DNA of 64,000 bases, from contig NW_025062478.1 in assembly GCF_000002995.4 (NCBI RefSeq), positions 8,284,001 through 8,348,000 of the forward strand, written 5' to 3'. The position numbers and the translations under genes are program-made. The notes below the pieces were generated by a model. That model ran no database searches. It was not told the origin of the DNA and was given only the letters and a program-made list of their open reading frames with translations. How positions within the stretch are numbered: the stretch's first letter is position 1; each line of letters starts with the position of its first letter. Below are positions 12,301 through 24,910 of this stretch, in pieces. This DNA comes from Brugia malayi. Taxonomy: Eukaryota; Nematoda; Chromadorea; Rhabditida; Onchocercidae.

Positions 12301-15300
12301 CCTTCAGGTAATACTGAAACAATTCTTTCATAAGAAATTTACATAGAATTATATAAAAAAAATTATCTTTTTTTATTTCCTTTTCTCCAGTATAAATCAA
12401 TAACTTCTGGCAAAGTATTCTCAATCAACCTCAAATACTACGATTCTTATTCTCAGATAATATAGCATGATTATTAGATAACTACAACATATATACTGCA
12501 GTTCACAACATCGTTAGAAATCAACCTGTGCGCTCAGATCTAGCCATCTCGCATCACGTGTGTCATGGATTGTTACCTGACGAATACCACCAAGAATTAA
12601 ATTTTTGGCGACTTCTACACCGACTGAGCCAATGCCTGATATTAACACAGATGCTTTTCTCAAATGCATCATTGCTGATTCACCCAGAGCGTAACTGAAA
12701 ATGCAATTTTAAAATTGCATGAGATTTATACATACACTTGGTTGGAACTAGAAATTATCTAATCTCCATTTTATCACTTGATTATTGCATCACGAAGTGT
12801 AAGGTCATCCGATGTTAAAAATTAGTAAAGCATAACACCGAAACCAACTTTTCACAAGAAACGTAACATACATTTGTCGCGAGTAAAGATTTTTGTCGAA
12901 GACAGCATCACCATTATCTGCCATACCATTTTCACTGTTTATACCCATTTTTGCGGATTTGGTCGGTGAATCGATCTGACGCTGAAGAATCGTGGTGTTC
13001 TTAAAGTACCTTGTTTGGAAGAAAAAGTAAAAATTGTGCAGAAACTTTATTGCTGGTGGTGATATATCAGTGAAAAAAAAAATTAATTCAAACAATGACA
13101 TTGTCTAAAATAGGATATCAAAAAAGATTTTGACAAGAACGAAAAATTAAACGTATCCATCTAATTCTCCTTATTAACCTATCAAAACGAGAATTTGCCA
13201 AATCACAGATGACAAAGACAACCGAAAGAAGATGCATGAATGCGTAAAATGAAAGAATAATTTGTAACCACTTAACTTCTATGAAATTCTTTTAAGACAT
13301 TTTTGAAACTGAAATGCGAATGGATGACTCATATTCTTTGTGCACATGACGCATATTACGCATTAACAAAAAGTTACGAAATTGTACATGTAACCACAGA
13401 CGTGTTTTATAAAACATTCCACAAACATTTTAATACGAATGAGTTTTGTCACAAATTCAATGTCCGATGTATAGCAAAATTTGCCAAGATAATAAACCTA
13501 TATTTGCAGTTTTCTCAATAAATTTTAAAAAGCTAATAAAACAAACAGTAAACAAAGACAGCACGCTAAATCAGAAAGGCCCATACCTTACACAAGTAAG
13601 GTATGGGGTCTGTAATAAATGTACAACTTTCACATTCAAATATAAATTCTTAATACTACTGACACTAAGCAGAAGTAATTCGTCTTATCATTTTAGCATA
13701 AGAAAGTGTGATATTTGTAAACTTTATGCGACATCTCCTCTTGAAAAGTATTTATGGTCGTACGGAGGGGTTGGTAATCAAATTTGACAGCGCACACAAC
13801 ACAAATGCACACAGCAATATATGTAAGGAACATAAGAATGTTCGCTTCTACAATGATGCTAAGAACCCCTTTCAATAATTAATTTATGAAAACTTTCTGG
13901 GGACTGTAAGTTCTATTTTCTTCCTGAATTTATTATAAATACATTAACTTCGCTACTTCAAAATAAATCAGTTCTCATAACTGTTGACATCAATTATGAA
14001 AGCAACTATTAAAAAGTATGAGAGAGCAAATTAGATAAAACATGTAAATGAAAATGCATTAGCTGCAGCCGATTTTTAACAACATTAATTCCAGATTAAG
14101 ATTTCTTTTGAATCATCGCTTACTCATTTGAATTAAAGCTCAGTCAATAACAAATTAACATTCATAAAAAAAAGTATTCCATAAAAAAATATAACACCAC
14201 ATGTTGCTACACCACTAACATTAAATAATCTGTAAAACATAATTTCGGAAACATCCAAAATATAACAACATAGAACTTCATTAGAATTAAGCGGTACAGA
14301 TTAAAAATTTTTTTTATCAATGTTTTTATGAACGGTACAGACTAAGCGGTACAGTGGGAAAGGGGACTAGCCGATCTGGAGACTCGAATAGACTATATGT
14401 AAAAATCAAATGACTGGCTGGCAAATTCCGTATCATTCAGCTGCAAGTAGAAACAGTCGTTGTACGTTTGTAGATACTTCAGATAATTTGTTATCCCTTT
14501 TAGATATCATCTTTATGTTTCGATCAGATATTAATCTTTTCATGCCGTTTTAAATGCTTCCACGTACAGTATATAGTCTCCATTTTTATTCATACACTAG
14601 AAGCTTTCATATTCTGATACATTCTTACTTGATAGTAAGAAAGATCAATGCTTCCCAAAAACTATCTAGTGATACAAAATTTATCAACATGCAAACTAAA
14701 CTCCACAGTACGAACATTAATTTTTATCTATCTCGTGTTATATCACTCTGAAAACCTTCAAGTCCGTATTTTTGAAAAGGAAAAGAAACTGGTCAATCTG
14801 CATTCTTCTTCCAATTTTCACATTACACTAATGAAGCGCAAAGCAGACATTCCCGTGCACCTTCGTCAGAATATAACAGTTAGCTCTCGTTCTCACTGCA
14901 TCAAGTATAATTTAATTTTGTAAACTATGTCCAATAAACTAACAAAATGAAAAAATGAAATCGAATATCAGTTCAAAATTTTTTAAAGAAGTACATAAAG
15001 TTGTGAAAAAAGAATATGTATTGTAGTAACTGTAAAAAACAGAAATATGGATAAGTGTATGTCGTACGAAGCCGTCTAGCCCAACCTGATGGCTGAATAT
15101 AGGCGAAATTTTTGGATTTTTTTTTTTTTAAAGAACAATCAGGAACAAGTTTCAGTTTGTGAAGTATTAAAGATATAAGAAATGCGAAGCTGTTATATTT
15201 ATTGAGGAAAGAGATGGTTGAAACCAAAGGCAATGTGCTGTTTATTTGTAAACGTAAACTTGCATAGTACATTTTTGATTAGTCTATCAGAGATGTATTA

Positions 15301-15816
15301 TACAGATACGCGTAGACTTTCTTTGATTCGCAGAAAATTTGGTTCATACAAATCATCTAATATAACACCTTCGCATTCGTATTTCTTTGGTTTCAACCAC
15401 CAGTTCAGGCATCAAGATGACTTACAGTAGCAATGTTTTTCGAATTGGTACTGGTCAGCTTATAGTCTGCATACATCCAACAATGCACACAGTGACACGG
15501 AAGATCGACTCTAAATTTGGGAAGAAAAACCTCCACTTTTGTAAAAAATGTAATTGTAAAAAAACCACGAAAAATTCTAAAAATTCGGTATAGAGATGTA
15601 AAAGATTGATATGTGCTATATAACAGAAAATCAAGCACCATATTAAAGAGTTGCTTAAATAGAAGATAAAGTTGGCAACTAAAAAATGATTGTTTGCACT
15701 CTTAAACTAAACATGTGATCTGGTAAGCTTACTTCCTGAATTCTCGGCCGTTTTTTGGCTGGTTCAGGCGAAATGGGTTCCTTCCTTTTCTCACTTGCGG
15801 GATCACCCGAAAACAT
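6339..15816 (-). CDS. uba-1: Ubiquitin-activating enzyme E1
   Basis: E1 adenylates ubiquitin with ATP, transfers it to its own cysteine and hands it to E2s. The 24 exons, all in phase: 15816-15733, 12981-12872, 12694-12526, 12313-12179, 11953-11780, 11696-11543, 11311-11094, 10870-10760, 10477-10292, 10095-10005, 9919-9774, 9659-9494, 9300-9186, 8958-8760, 8704-8666, 8596-8504, 8433-8305, 8108-8004, 7922-7832, 7731-7544, 7455-7237, 7147-7064, 6721-6621, 6474-6339. They total 3243 bases, 1080 residues (human 1058). Residues 1-28 include basic AKKRPR. The inactive adenylation half has GIGSVG (about 85-90). The active half has [13 protein letters not shown] (ATP site 476-481), [17 protein letters not shown] and NALDNVDAR. 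The catalytic cysteine is in [11 protein letters not shown] (about Cys633). The ubiquitin-fold domain ends [25 protein letters not shown]. Start choice: this Met lies 18 bases after a TTTGTTTCAG acceptor. Confidence 0.97.
6896..6967. repeat. 28-base direct repeat in a uba-1 intron
   Basis: The segment beginning AATGCTTCGTTCATAAAACT at 6896 recurs 43 bases later (from 6939) with one visible mismatch (C to T). It lies in the intron between exons 22 and 23 and looks like a local duplication. Confidence 0.85.
12982..15732 (-). other. First intron of uba-1 (2.75 kb)
   Basis: Phase-0 intron between the basic N-terminal exon and the exon carrying KNLYSRQ. It is by far the longest intron of this gene; most others are 60-430 bases. 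It contains a 12-bp perfect hairpin (13580-13607) and scattered open frames of 60-113 codons on both strands that lack credible splice sites. I see no nested gene. Confidence 0.8.
13580..13607. repeat. Perfect 12-bp hairpin in uba-1 intron 1
   Basis: CCCATACCTTAC, then the loop ACAA, then GTAAGGTATGGG. The stem has no mismatch and is GC-richer than its surroundings. Confidence 0.9.
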
Positions 15817-15837
15817 CAAGTCTTGACAGATACACTG
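15817..15837 (-). promoter_or_regulatory. 3' splice/trans-splice acceptor before uba-1 ATG
   Basis: On the minus strand the sequence reads TTTGTTTCAG followed by 18 bases and then the ATG at 15816. This is a strong nematode acceptor close to the start codon. It fits spliced-leader addition or a 5' UTR exon, and supports the choice of the basic N-terminal exon as the true first coding exon. Confidence 0.6.
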
Positions 15838-18183
15838 AAACAAATGGATTATTTATTGAATGTTGCCACTTCAGAACGCGCAACATGGTTTGGCAACTAC
15901 CGTGCCACGAATTTTCATATTATTTTTATTCCAAGAATCTACTTTTAAGTAAAGATAGCATGTGTGCACCTCACGGTTAAAGTGTGAGAAAGTTTAGAGG
16001 CTACGACTGCCAGAGTGACGAGATTTGCACATTTTGAAAACGGCAAACTGGAAGGCTTCACATATTCCGCTTGAAATTATAAATTGTAGGAGTGAGAGAA
16101 GCGATTTTATGTTGTGGAATCCTAACAAAATTAGCTATCTAATACAACAGTATGCACTGAGATAACTTCCAAGTCTTCAGAGTAATAAACACATTAGTTC
16201 CAGTGACTCATGAAATGCAGTAGGAACGCAGTAAGGCATTAATTTCTTGGAATGAAATTACAACCGTAGAGGAATCACTATGACCAACATGTACATATAT
16301 TTGTAAGACAACCAAGGTCTGCAAATTCTGTCCTGCAAGTCCACTTAAACTAAAATTGAATATTCTTCTATTTTGCTGGAAATTTTCTTTTCTTTTTTTC
16401 AGCTTTGATTTTTTTCAGCCGAAATTCTTTGATTAAAATGTCATCTTTTACCAAGAAATAGAAAGTTGATTTCATGAAGAATAACAAATGCCATCCCTTT
16501 GAAAAAATGAAGCGATTGAAACGAAACGACCAATCCATCACTAACAAAGAACTCAAGTGATCGACAACGGAACAATCCAGAAGTCTCTCTGATGAAATGC
16601 ATAGTAGCAGCACAGTTAGCAGAAAAAGATGAAACCGACCTGAACCAATCGTTCCTTGTCCGCACTGTTCCTGCTTGCAACGCGTTTCCCGGAGCACCAC
16701 GACGGACAATTCTGGAAATGGGTGGATGGACGGCTACGAACTATTCGTATTAAGTTTTGACTTCAGTACCTATATCTCAGATATGAATTTCTGAGAGAAT
16801 AAATTTCTCGAATGCAATTCTGGAGAATTCAATGCTTCAGTCGAGTGCAGTAACTGACTATCCTCCCCTGACAACGCGAGAGCTAATGACAGGATGAATT
16901 CACCAATACGCTGCACACTTCAATTCCGATACGATTAACCCCGTACGCATCGCAAACGGACCGCATCGCCTCTATTCCCTTACCGCCATCTGAGCAGTCG
17001 TTCTATGTTTTCATGAAATTGCTGCAGCTCAAAAATACAATATTTCATTAATATTTTCGTATAATATGTTTGACGAAATGTCAGAGTTAGTTAGTTTCTT
17101 CCACGTTCTCCACGTGATCACGTGTGCATTCTGTAAATGCTACATGCCAATTTAACTTCCGCACATTATATATGGGTGTAAACTGATCATGTCCTTCTCA
17201 TTCACTCTTTCTTTCAGGCTTATTCTTCCTATATTGAAATTATTTCTGCTAAGTTATCTTTGCACTTTTCGTTGTTTTCCTTGTGTACGTCAAACAGCAG
17301 AACGGTTATAATTATAAGAAATGCTGAGAAAGCATGTGCATTTCTACCAGTTGTATCATAGCGTGCTAATACGATTAAATTTAGAAGGTGAAATAAATGA
17401 GTAGAAAGAAATAGAATTTGTTACAGTTCTGTATCGGATTGAACTGCTATTAACAAATAAACAATCAAAAAAAAAACATTATTGGAATGAGCGGTTTGTT
17501 AGCTTTTATAAAGAAGTAATAATGATTGTCCAGGTTACTCAATTCTTGTAAAGTCCTTCTTAAATATGTAATTTTGAGTTCGAATCAAAGAATAATCATT
17601 GGCTTTAAATGTGAAAAACTGATAAATATTTGCATTATGCTTAACTTACTGAGAAAGCCTTTACTATATGATTTACTGTCATTGATGCTACTTCTACTAC
17701 CACTGATTGTTACAAAGAGCATTCGGAAACCCAATGAGCACATCTCGAATTTTATTGGCATTTTAAACTTTTTTTTTGATCCTTTAGGAAATTTTTTACC
17801 CTCAGAAAAATGCAATGAATTTCGCTTTGTCCTTTGACAAAAATTAAGCGTTCTTCGGCAATGAAATAAAACTATTTAAAATTAATAAAACTAAATTTTG
17901 ACAAAGAATTTAATTTCTGTTTAATTACTTTAAACACAGAAATTGCCTAGTAGCTTTGATAACTCATTTTATGAAAAAAACTCTGATGTTAATCAAGAAA
18001 TCACTTTATGCTCTTAATTGATATAATAGCAAACGTATAGTAGTAGTCAGAAGGGGAGTTTATATTGAAACTCCTTTTCTAGGTTAAAAACATTAACAAG
18101 GATATGTTCAGACCCTAGGAGAACACCGCAATAACTGAAAGTTCAGCATTGATGAATGCGTTTAAATTCTTGCACAATATAAT
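15838..18183. other. uba-1 upstream region and 3' flank of next gene
   Basis: About 2.3 kb. The part at 16600-17000 is less AT-rich than its surroundings and may hold the uba-1 promoter or a noncoding first exon. A 113-codon minus-strand frame (16709-16368) overlaps it but has no recognisable domain. A 103-codon plus frame (17526-17837) starts at TTG and is also open on the opposite strand. I do not call either a gene. Confidence 0.3.
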
Positions 18184-20044
18184 TCATTCACCACAAACAT
18201 GTATTGTACCAGTTGCATCGATCCAAGCTGTTCCTGCATATATTTTCTTATCGTTACCTAAGTAACATCTGCAAAATCAAACACTGATAAGTTGTAGCCA
18301 AAATTCGAAATTATTGCTCAAAAATGCTTGATAATACTTCCCATTATCAATCTGTCGTTCAATGTCTGATGTAACCGAGATAACTTAATTATAATTAAAA
18401 GAATTAGGAATTCAATGCAACAATCATCTAAATCAAATTTTAGAATTTCATCTTTACAACACACTTCGATAATTTAGGGGCTTAAAAGTTTATCTGGTCT
18501 ACAATTATCTTATAACATCAGAACTGAATGTGTATTGTAATTCATAGACACTAACTGAATTTCTCTTTTTACCTGTAGATGTGAACTCCAACGTCACCAC
18601 ATCGCATGTCATAATTACCTTCTCTCCAAACCACATATTTCTTGATATGTAATGATTCATCCATGATATCATCATATTCTGTTCCGTTAAAGCAACCTAA
18701 ATCATAATAAAATTAAATGCCACTGACAGGTAGGAATTCCATTCGAAAACATGCATAGTAATGAAATTGAAGCGCCAATTACGACATGCATTTATATTAA
18801 TTAGAAACCATCCAAGTAATTACTGATCTCATAATAAGCATATCATCAAGTCGGTGTGAGGATAAAATTTCAAAATGAAACCTTTATTTTCAATTCTGGC
18901 CCTTTTGCCATTATTGTAAATGTAGCAGTTCTTGAGTTGTTTATGCTCCAACAGAAAAAGCCCTTCTTTTAAAGTGTCACCATTTTTATCCAAACACGCT
19001 ATGAACCTACAATTTTGCATGTTGTAGAAATGAAAAATGATATAAGTTCAGAGTGAAGAGCGGGTAGCTTAGATAAACAGTTGTGCTTCAAGAGAAGTAA
19101 ATTTCCTTATTTATGATGTGACGAGATATTCACTGATGAAAGAATATTGTCTCCCTCTCAACCGGTTTGTCTCTTTAATATTGCGATGATCACAGATTTG
19201 AGAAGTCTATTGCTTGTTTTGCACACAATTATTTAAACTTACTTATTGGTGATGCATGAAATAACGAAATGACTGTGATAATACTCTTCTCGACCACTGC
19301 ATTTGGAAATGTCTTCTCCTGACCCTTCCTCACTCCTGATCTCATCGTCCATACAGGAATACTCGATATCGTTTTCCCAGAATGATGGTGTCATAAGAGG
19401 TATTAAAGTACCACGGTCACTTACACAGTTCAGCACCTAATAAATATGATAGAGGCTTAGTAAATTTGGGAAATAATAGGAGAATGTAATTTCTTTTAGA
19501 TTCATGTCAAAAAATTTTACATTCGATTTAAAATAAATATTACCGAACTTCAAACTAATTCTTTCGTACTGTAAATTTAGCATTATGTCACTAGTTCTAT
19601 TAAAAATATTAAGAAAAATTTTAGACTTTTTGATTTTAATAAAAAATTTTCGATATCGTTTTTGTCTGAAGTAATTTTTGTTTCAATACTGAAATTTACT
19701 TAAATGTCCGCAATTCTTTTTAGAATTGCTGCAGCTGATAATATTGACAAATATAATAAAAATTATTATGCAATGGAACAATCATCTACTGATCATTTCT
19801 GCAGATGTTAACTGTTATTGTCATAACCATTATTTTTTCCAATGAAAATAGAAAAACTAACCTCAATTTTACCTTTTCTGCACGTCACGTTGAAATGATC
19901 ATCTTGAATCCAAACAAAATTTTCAGGATAATGTGATCCTTGATCAATGCACTGTGAACTGATCGGTAGAAAGTAGAAGTTTAGCAGATCAATGAGAAGT
20001 ATGGAATGATTGTAAAAAATAAGGCAGTAAGATTTGTTAAACAT
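18184..20044 (-). CDS. Secreted Cys-rich protein, MIG-18-like repeats
   Basis: Five in-phase exons: 20044-19862, 19436-19243, 19006-18882, 18696-18573 and 18268-18184 (stop). They give 236 residues. The start MFNKSYCLIFYNHSILLIDL begins a hydrophobic segment that could be a signal peptide, ending near SSQC. The mature part has spaced cysteines with small motifs: CIDQGSHYPENFVWIQ, FNVTCRKGKIEVLNCV, IEYSCMDDE, KNCYIYNNGKRARIENKGC, VVWREGNYDMRCGD and a tail ending TAWIDATGTIHVCGE. The spacing (C..G..Y....W....F..TC..G....C) recalls the nematode abnormal-cell-migration-18-like fibronectin type I domain, repeated about three times. If so, it is an extracellular-matrix protein. The family call is from memory of the pattern and is moderate; the exon model is firmer. 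Confidence 0.6.
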
Positions 20045-23000
20045 AACGAAATTTTAGGATTATCTTTTCTTTGAGATCTTATTTGAGTATTGTCAGTCTA
20101 TCCGCCAGTTCAGTTAGTGTTACTTGTCCATCATTTCGGCATTCCTTCTATCTCAACTTTCCTTGAACTTTTTCCAACGAGAAGACAATGTGAAATGATT
20201 ATAGCTCTTCACTTCCCACCTTGAAACATCTTTGAATATCTCCGCACTCAGATTTTTACAGCAACTTTCAATGTCGTCATTTGTTACCTACTTCTAACTA
20301 ACAATTTCACTTTTTAATATTAAAAAAATTTATTAGCACCAATTCAATTCAGTTATTAAGCTTTACCTGTAACTAAGTATGAATTACTATCATTGCATCT
20401 GTAACAAATAACTTTATCACTTTTGAAATTATCATATATTTTTATCATTTCATTGTTTCTATAATTGTGATCGATTCAATCAGTAGCCACCTCAATTCAA
20501 ACGTTACACTTGAAAGTCTGACCTCAAAAAGAAAGAAAGTTGAAGAATCCGTTAGTGAAAAGCTGTAGCTTCATTTCACATCGTTGCTGGATATTAAAAC
20601 AAAAAGCTAAAAGAAAAATGAATAGTTATAAATTTATGAAAAAGTTGCTAAGTCTTTAAAAAAAAAAAAAACGATTTACGAAGTGCAAATTTCCACTATC
20701 TTTTTTTGTCGTTTTTTTGACTAAGCATTTAGAAGCTATATTGTGAAAGTTAGGCTATTTCGTTTTTGAGGTTATTTAAAACATGCTAAAATTTTCTAAA
20801 ATTAAAATGTTTCTTGCTTCTTGTGTTCACTTAAATTTGGTGTTGTAATCGATAGTGCGGCGAAGATTTTGAAGAACGCATTTGAAAGAATTTCGTCTCC
20901 AAAGTCCAAGATTCACCTGTTGATTGCAATTAGACTGCCTTTTCCACATGCATTTTTTCAATATAAGAATTCATTTATAACAATTCGTGAACTTCTTCCA
21001 AATTTGTTTTAACCAGAAAAGCATTGAAATTGACCATTAAAATTGAACAAAAAGCAAATAACTGAAAATTTAAGAATCCGAGCTGTTACACTGTCTTAAA
21101 AAATATTATGCCATATCAAAAGAAACGAAGAGACATTTTTTTCAAAAAGTTCATTATTTCAATGTTTAGTATTTAATGTTAAATTACATTGAGAATGGAT
21201 TTAGGAATCCAACCAAAAACAATAAATCTTTAATTAAGATAATTTAGCCAAAATACAATAATTTCAAATGAAGAGTTTAAGATAGTGAAAAGTAAAATAA
21301 AAAATAAAAGCAGCGTGAAAATTCTGGAAAGTTATCTGTGAGAAAATAAAAAAACTAATGATATCAAACTTTTTCGGATAATGAACATGTCATTAGTAAG
21401 GACAAATATGTTTGAGAAAATTATTTTATTCATAAGTCATTCGTTCAGACGAACATGCATACGTAATATGAGTTAAATTGTAATTAGAACCATTATGCTT
21501 TGATAGCACAAATTTATTAATTGGCAGATAATAGTGCACCAAAATTTCAAATAGAAATATTTTTCGTCTTATGAGGAGAAGAATTTTCTATTAGGCATTC
21601 AGTTTTTTTTTTTTTTTTTTTAATTAGAAAAATATTTAAATGTTAGAAGTACCGGAAGATATTGAGATAACTTCTTTATGCTTCATAATGGTTGTAAAAA
21701 AATATTGGAAAATGAGGCAAATTTATGCATAAATATAATATAAATATAAAATAAATAGTAAATAAAAAATAAATAAATAAATATGTATATGAAGGACCGA
21801 TTATAAGATGTCGAAATAAATTTGTGTTAAATTCATAAGGCCAAAGATTGTTTCATTTGAATAAACCTTAGATAAATGTTTGAATTAAGAAATTGTTATC
21901 CAATACTCATCTGCATTGTCTGGAACTTTAATAAAAATATGTGCATTGCTTATGTGTTAGAAGTTGCTCTAATTTTATTATCATGATTTTACAATTTGAC
22001 AGTCAAATTCAGATTTCCCTATCAACAGATTATCAGTTCTTTGTTCAACTAATGATCTTTGTTCTAAACCAAATCTATTTACAATGACTAAAAACTGTCT
22101 TTTTTAATCTGACATTTACTCTTATGATAATGTTCTTTTTTTATTTGCTTGTTTATTTATCTATTTACTTAATTAATTAATGTGTTTGTTTGTCTGATCA
22201 ATTTACCTATTTACGCAATTAATTGATTAGTTTATTAATTTTTTTAACTAATTAATTGATTTATTTGCCTATTTATTTTGCATTACTTTATTTTTTGTAC
22301 TTTATTTTATTTACTTATTTATTTTATGTTGTTTTATTTGCTTATTTATTTTATATTGTTTTATTTACTTACTTAAAAACTCATTATTTACTTATAAAGA
22401 CTAGTAAAATTTTCCTAGTCCTGTGACTGATGGATATTTTTCAGTTTCGGTCAGGAGCTTATTCACTATTTATTTGGCATATGCCAGTGGTTTTGTTTAT
22501 TTTCATGCAAAAAAAAAAAAATGGATTAAAATTTTTGTAACATTCATACCATATCATTTTCATATAGTATAAATTTGTTTATTTATCGCTGCTATTGTTG
22601 AAATGTCGATGACCGGTATTCCAGTAGTTTTTCAAATTGTTTTTGAAATTACTATGCAAACTATTACTTTTGGATTTTTTGCAGCTAAATCTATATTATC
22701 ATAGAAAATCAAACTCATTTCATTAAAATTGTTGCAATTTGAAAAAAGCTCCACAGTTGTTTTTTATCTTTCAAATGACCTCTATGACTTTTTTGAAAAG
22801 ATGGATTAATTTTAGAAAGAAGCTTTGATATAAATTTTCATAATTTCACGCATCAACAAAGAATTCATTAAGAAAATTTTCAAATTAAGATATACATATC
22901 ATGATTTAAAGATTTCCCAACTTTTAAGCACACAAAAAAAAGAAACTAAGCACATATCGTATTGGAATAAAGCTATAAACAAATATTAGCCCTAAAAAAT

Positions 23001-24910
23001 GCTCAGAACTGATTTGTTTACTCAAGAACGCTGATATTTCTCGATCATATCAACTGGTTAATTATTACAGAAATACTAATAACCAATTATATAGAATTAC
23101 TATAAAATTTAGAAATGTAGGTAATTAATGCAACAACAATCGTATAAATTATGCAAGGAGATGAAAACGAAATTGTCGTTTTTATTAATTGCATTTAATT
23201 TTACACATATAATTAAACAATGAAAAAAATTCATTATAATTTCGATCTTCTGATCTTATCTGGTGAAAATTAGCGATGATATTTTCCTGCTGAATATGTG
23301 TTATATTTATAATTTTTTTCTATCAATTTTAGCTGAAGCCTTTTTTGCTTATGGACTGTGAATTCACTTTGCTTCAAGTATAATTATTTTCCGATTTCAT
23401 TTTTAAGCAGTCATTTCCATGTCACAAAAGAAAGCGGTTTATAATGGCCCTTTGTGATTTTTTGAAGCAGGAAATTGTTAAAAACATTGCCTTTTTTCTT
23501 TTACACTGCAAAGGCTGAATCTTTTCAGATTAAGTAATACTAACAGAAAAGGAAAAATAAAGAAAAAAGGGGAAAAGAGTTGTTGCTTTAAATTTCTATG
23601 TGAAATCAAAAAGATTGCAGAAAATGAATGTAAATGAAATAAAGTGAGATCAATTTCTAGTCAACTTAGTCAGTCAGCCACCAAAAAAGATAAAGAAAAT
23701 ATAGAATAAAGATTTTGGCGATATATTCATATTAATATTCAAATACCAAGAAAAGGAAGTTATATAAATAAAGTAAGTACTAAAGTAAGTATATTTATCA
23801 GCTCAACTAAAGATACGATTAGAAACTCTAATGTGTATTTTGGGCATGAATAATAATTGGCAAAATTATTTCGTTTGATAACCAAAAGTAATTCTACTGA
23901 TAAACGGCCATGCCTTCAGGAAGTTAGTTGGCTTTTAAAAATTAACACTTCTTATGAAATAAGTCTAAAATTGCTTTGTTCAGGTTATATCAAACTTCTT
24001 CAGATTCAAAAATCACAAAAGCATTCATTGTACATATTTTATGGTCATTATCATCGTATCTCTATTGAATTATGAGTAACAGCTTTTATCAATGAAAATC
24101 CAAGTTTGCATATTATAATATAATTGGATTTTGAATTTATTATATAAACATCAAAGAAAAAACATTGGGATTTGCAGGTAGTCAAAAATTTTAACAGCTC
24201 TCACAGCTATTGATTTTTTATTTTGGACATTCTGTATTATCTTCTTTGTTGTTGACATCTATTTGAAGATTATCAAACATCGCACAATTCATCACTTTGG
24301 CTTTATCAGACTCACTACTTCTGAAAAAAGCTAATGCCAAAATTTATACTACATTTTGATCATGAATTTAAAAATTGGTTAGAACATTAATCTCTTAATT
24401 TATTAAAATTTATATAAACATTCATTGGAAGTAGTAGATAATTATGCTTTTGTCATTAGATCTAATATTACTGCAAGCTCATTTACGATTATTGTTACCA
24501 TTAACTACTCATTATTTGATTACTGCTGTTGATAACATATTCTGGAATAAGGTTTAAAAGTAATTTTGTAAGCGTATTTAAGAATACGGCCACTAACCGC
24601 TGTGAATCTGAACATCTCACTGTGAAGTTTCCATGCGAGGAACTGAAAATTGTTACTGTTGAGAGTTCTTTCACTTCATTTTAAGCATTCTCGGAAATAT
24701 AATCTGTCACTCTTTACCGAACTTTATAAATTGAAATGAAAATTCTCGTTTACTTATCCCTTCTTTTAAGTTTGTTGAATCCCATGTATTCTACTGATTT
24801 ACATTTTATGTAGGTCCAATATTATCACTTTATCATCCTCCCTTTTTATTCTTATTAAATTTCTTATATAAAGTAAAATCTATTCTGCCGGAAAAAAAGC
24901 ACAAAATCGT
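20045..24910. other. 4.9-kb AT-rich intergenic region
   Basis: No gene recognised. It includes low-complexity blocks: a T run at 21605-21622, TAAATA-type repeats near 21735-21785, and a TTTA/TTAA-rich tract at 22130-22390. Open frames reach at most about 72 codons. Part of the region left of 24911 is the 3' flank of the membrane-anchored gene. Confidence 0.5.
22130..22390. repeat. Degenerate TTTA-rich low-complexity tract
   Basis: Short TTTA/TTAT units recur (ttatttgcttgtttattt, ttacttatttattttatg and similar) without a fixed period. It looks like a decayed microsatellite. Confidence 0.6.

Noticed and set aside
16368..16709. 113-codon minus-strand frame upstream of uba-1
   Set aside because: No domain is recognisable and the C-terminal part is Lys/Phe-rich low complexity. 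It may overlap a noncoding uba-1 5' exon, but coding is not supported.
17526..17837. 103-codon plus-strand open frame with a hydrophobic stretch
   Set aside because: It begins at TTG rather than ATG, is open on the opposite strand as well, is Leu/Ile/Phe-rich as expected of translated AT-rich DNA, and has no supporting splice or family signal.
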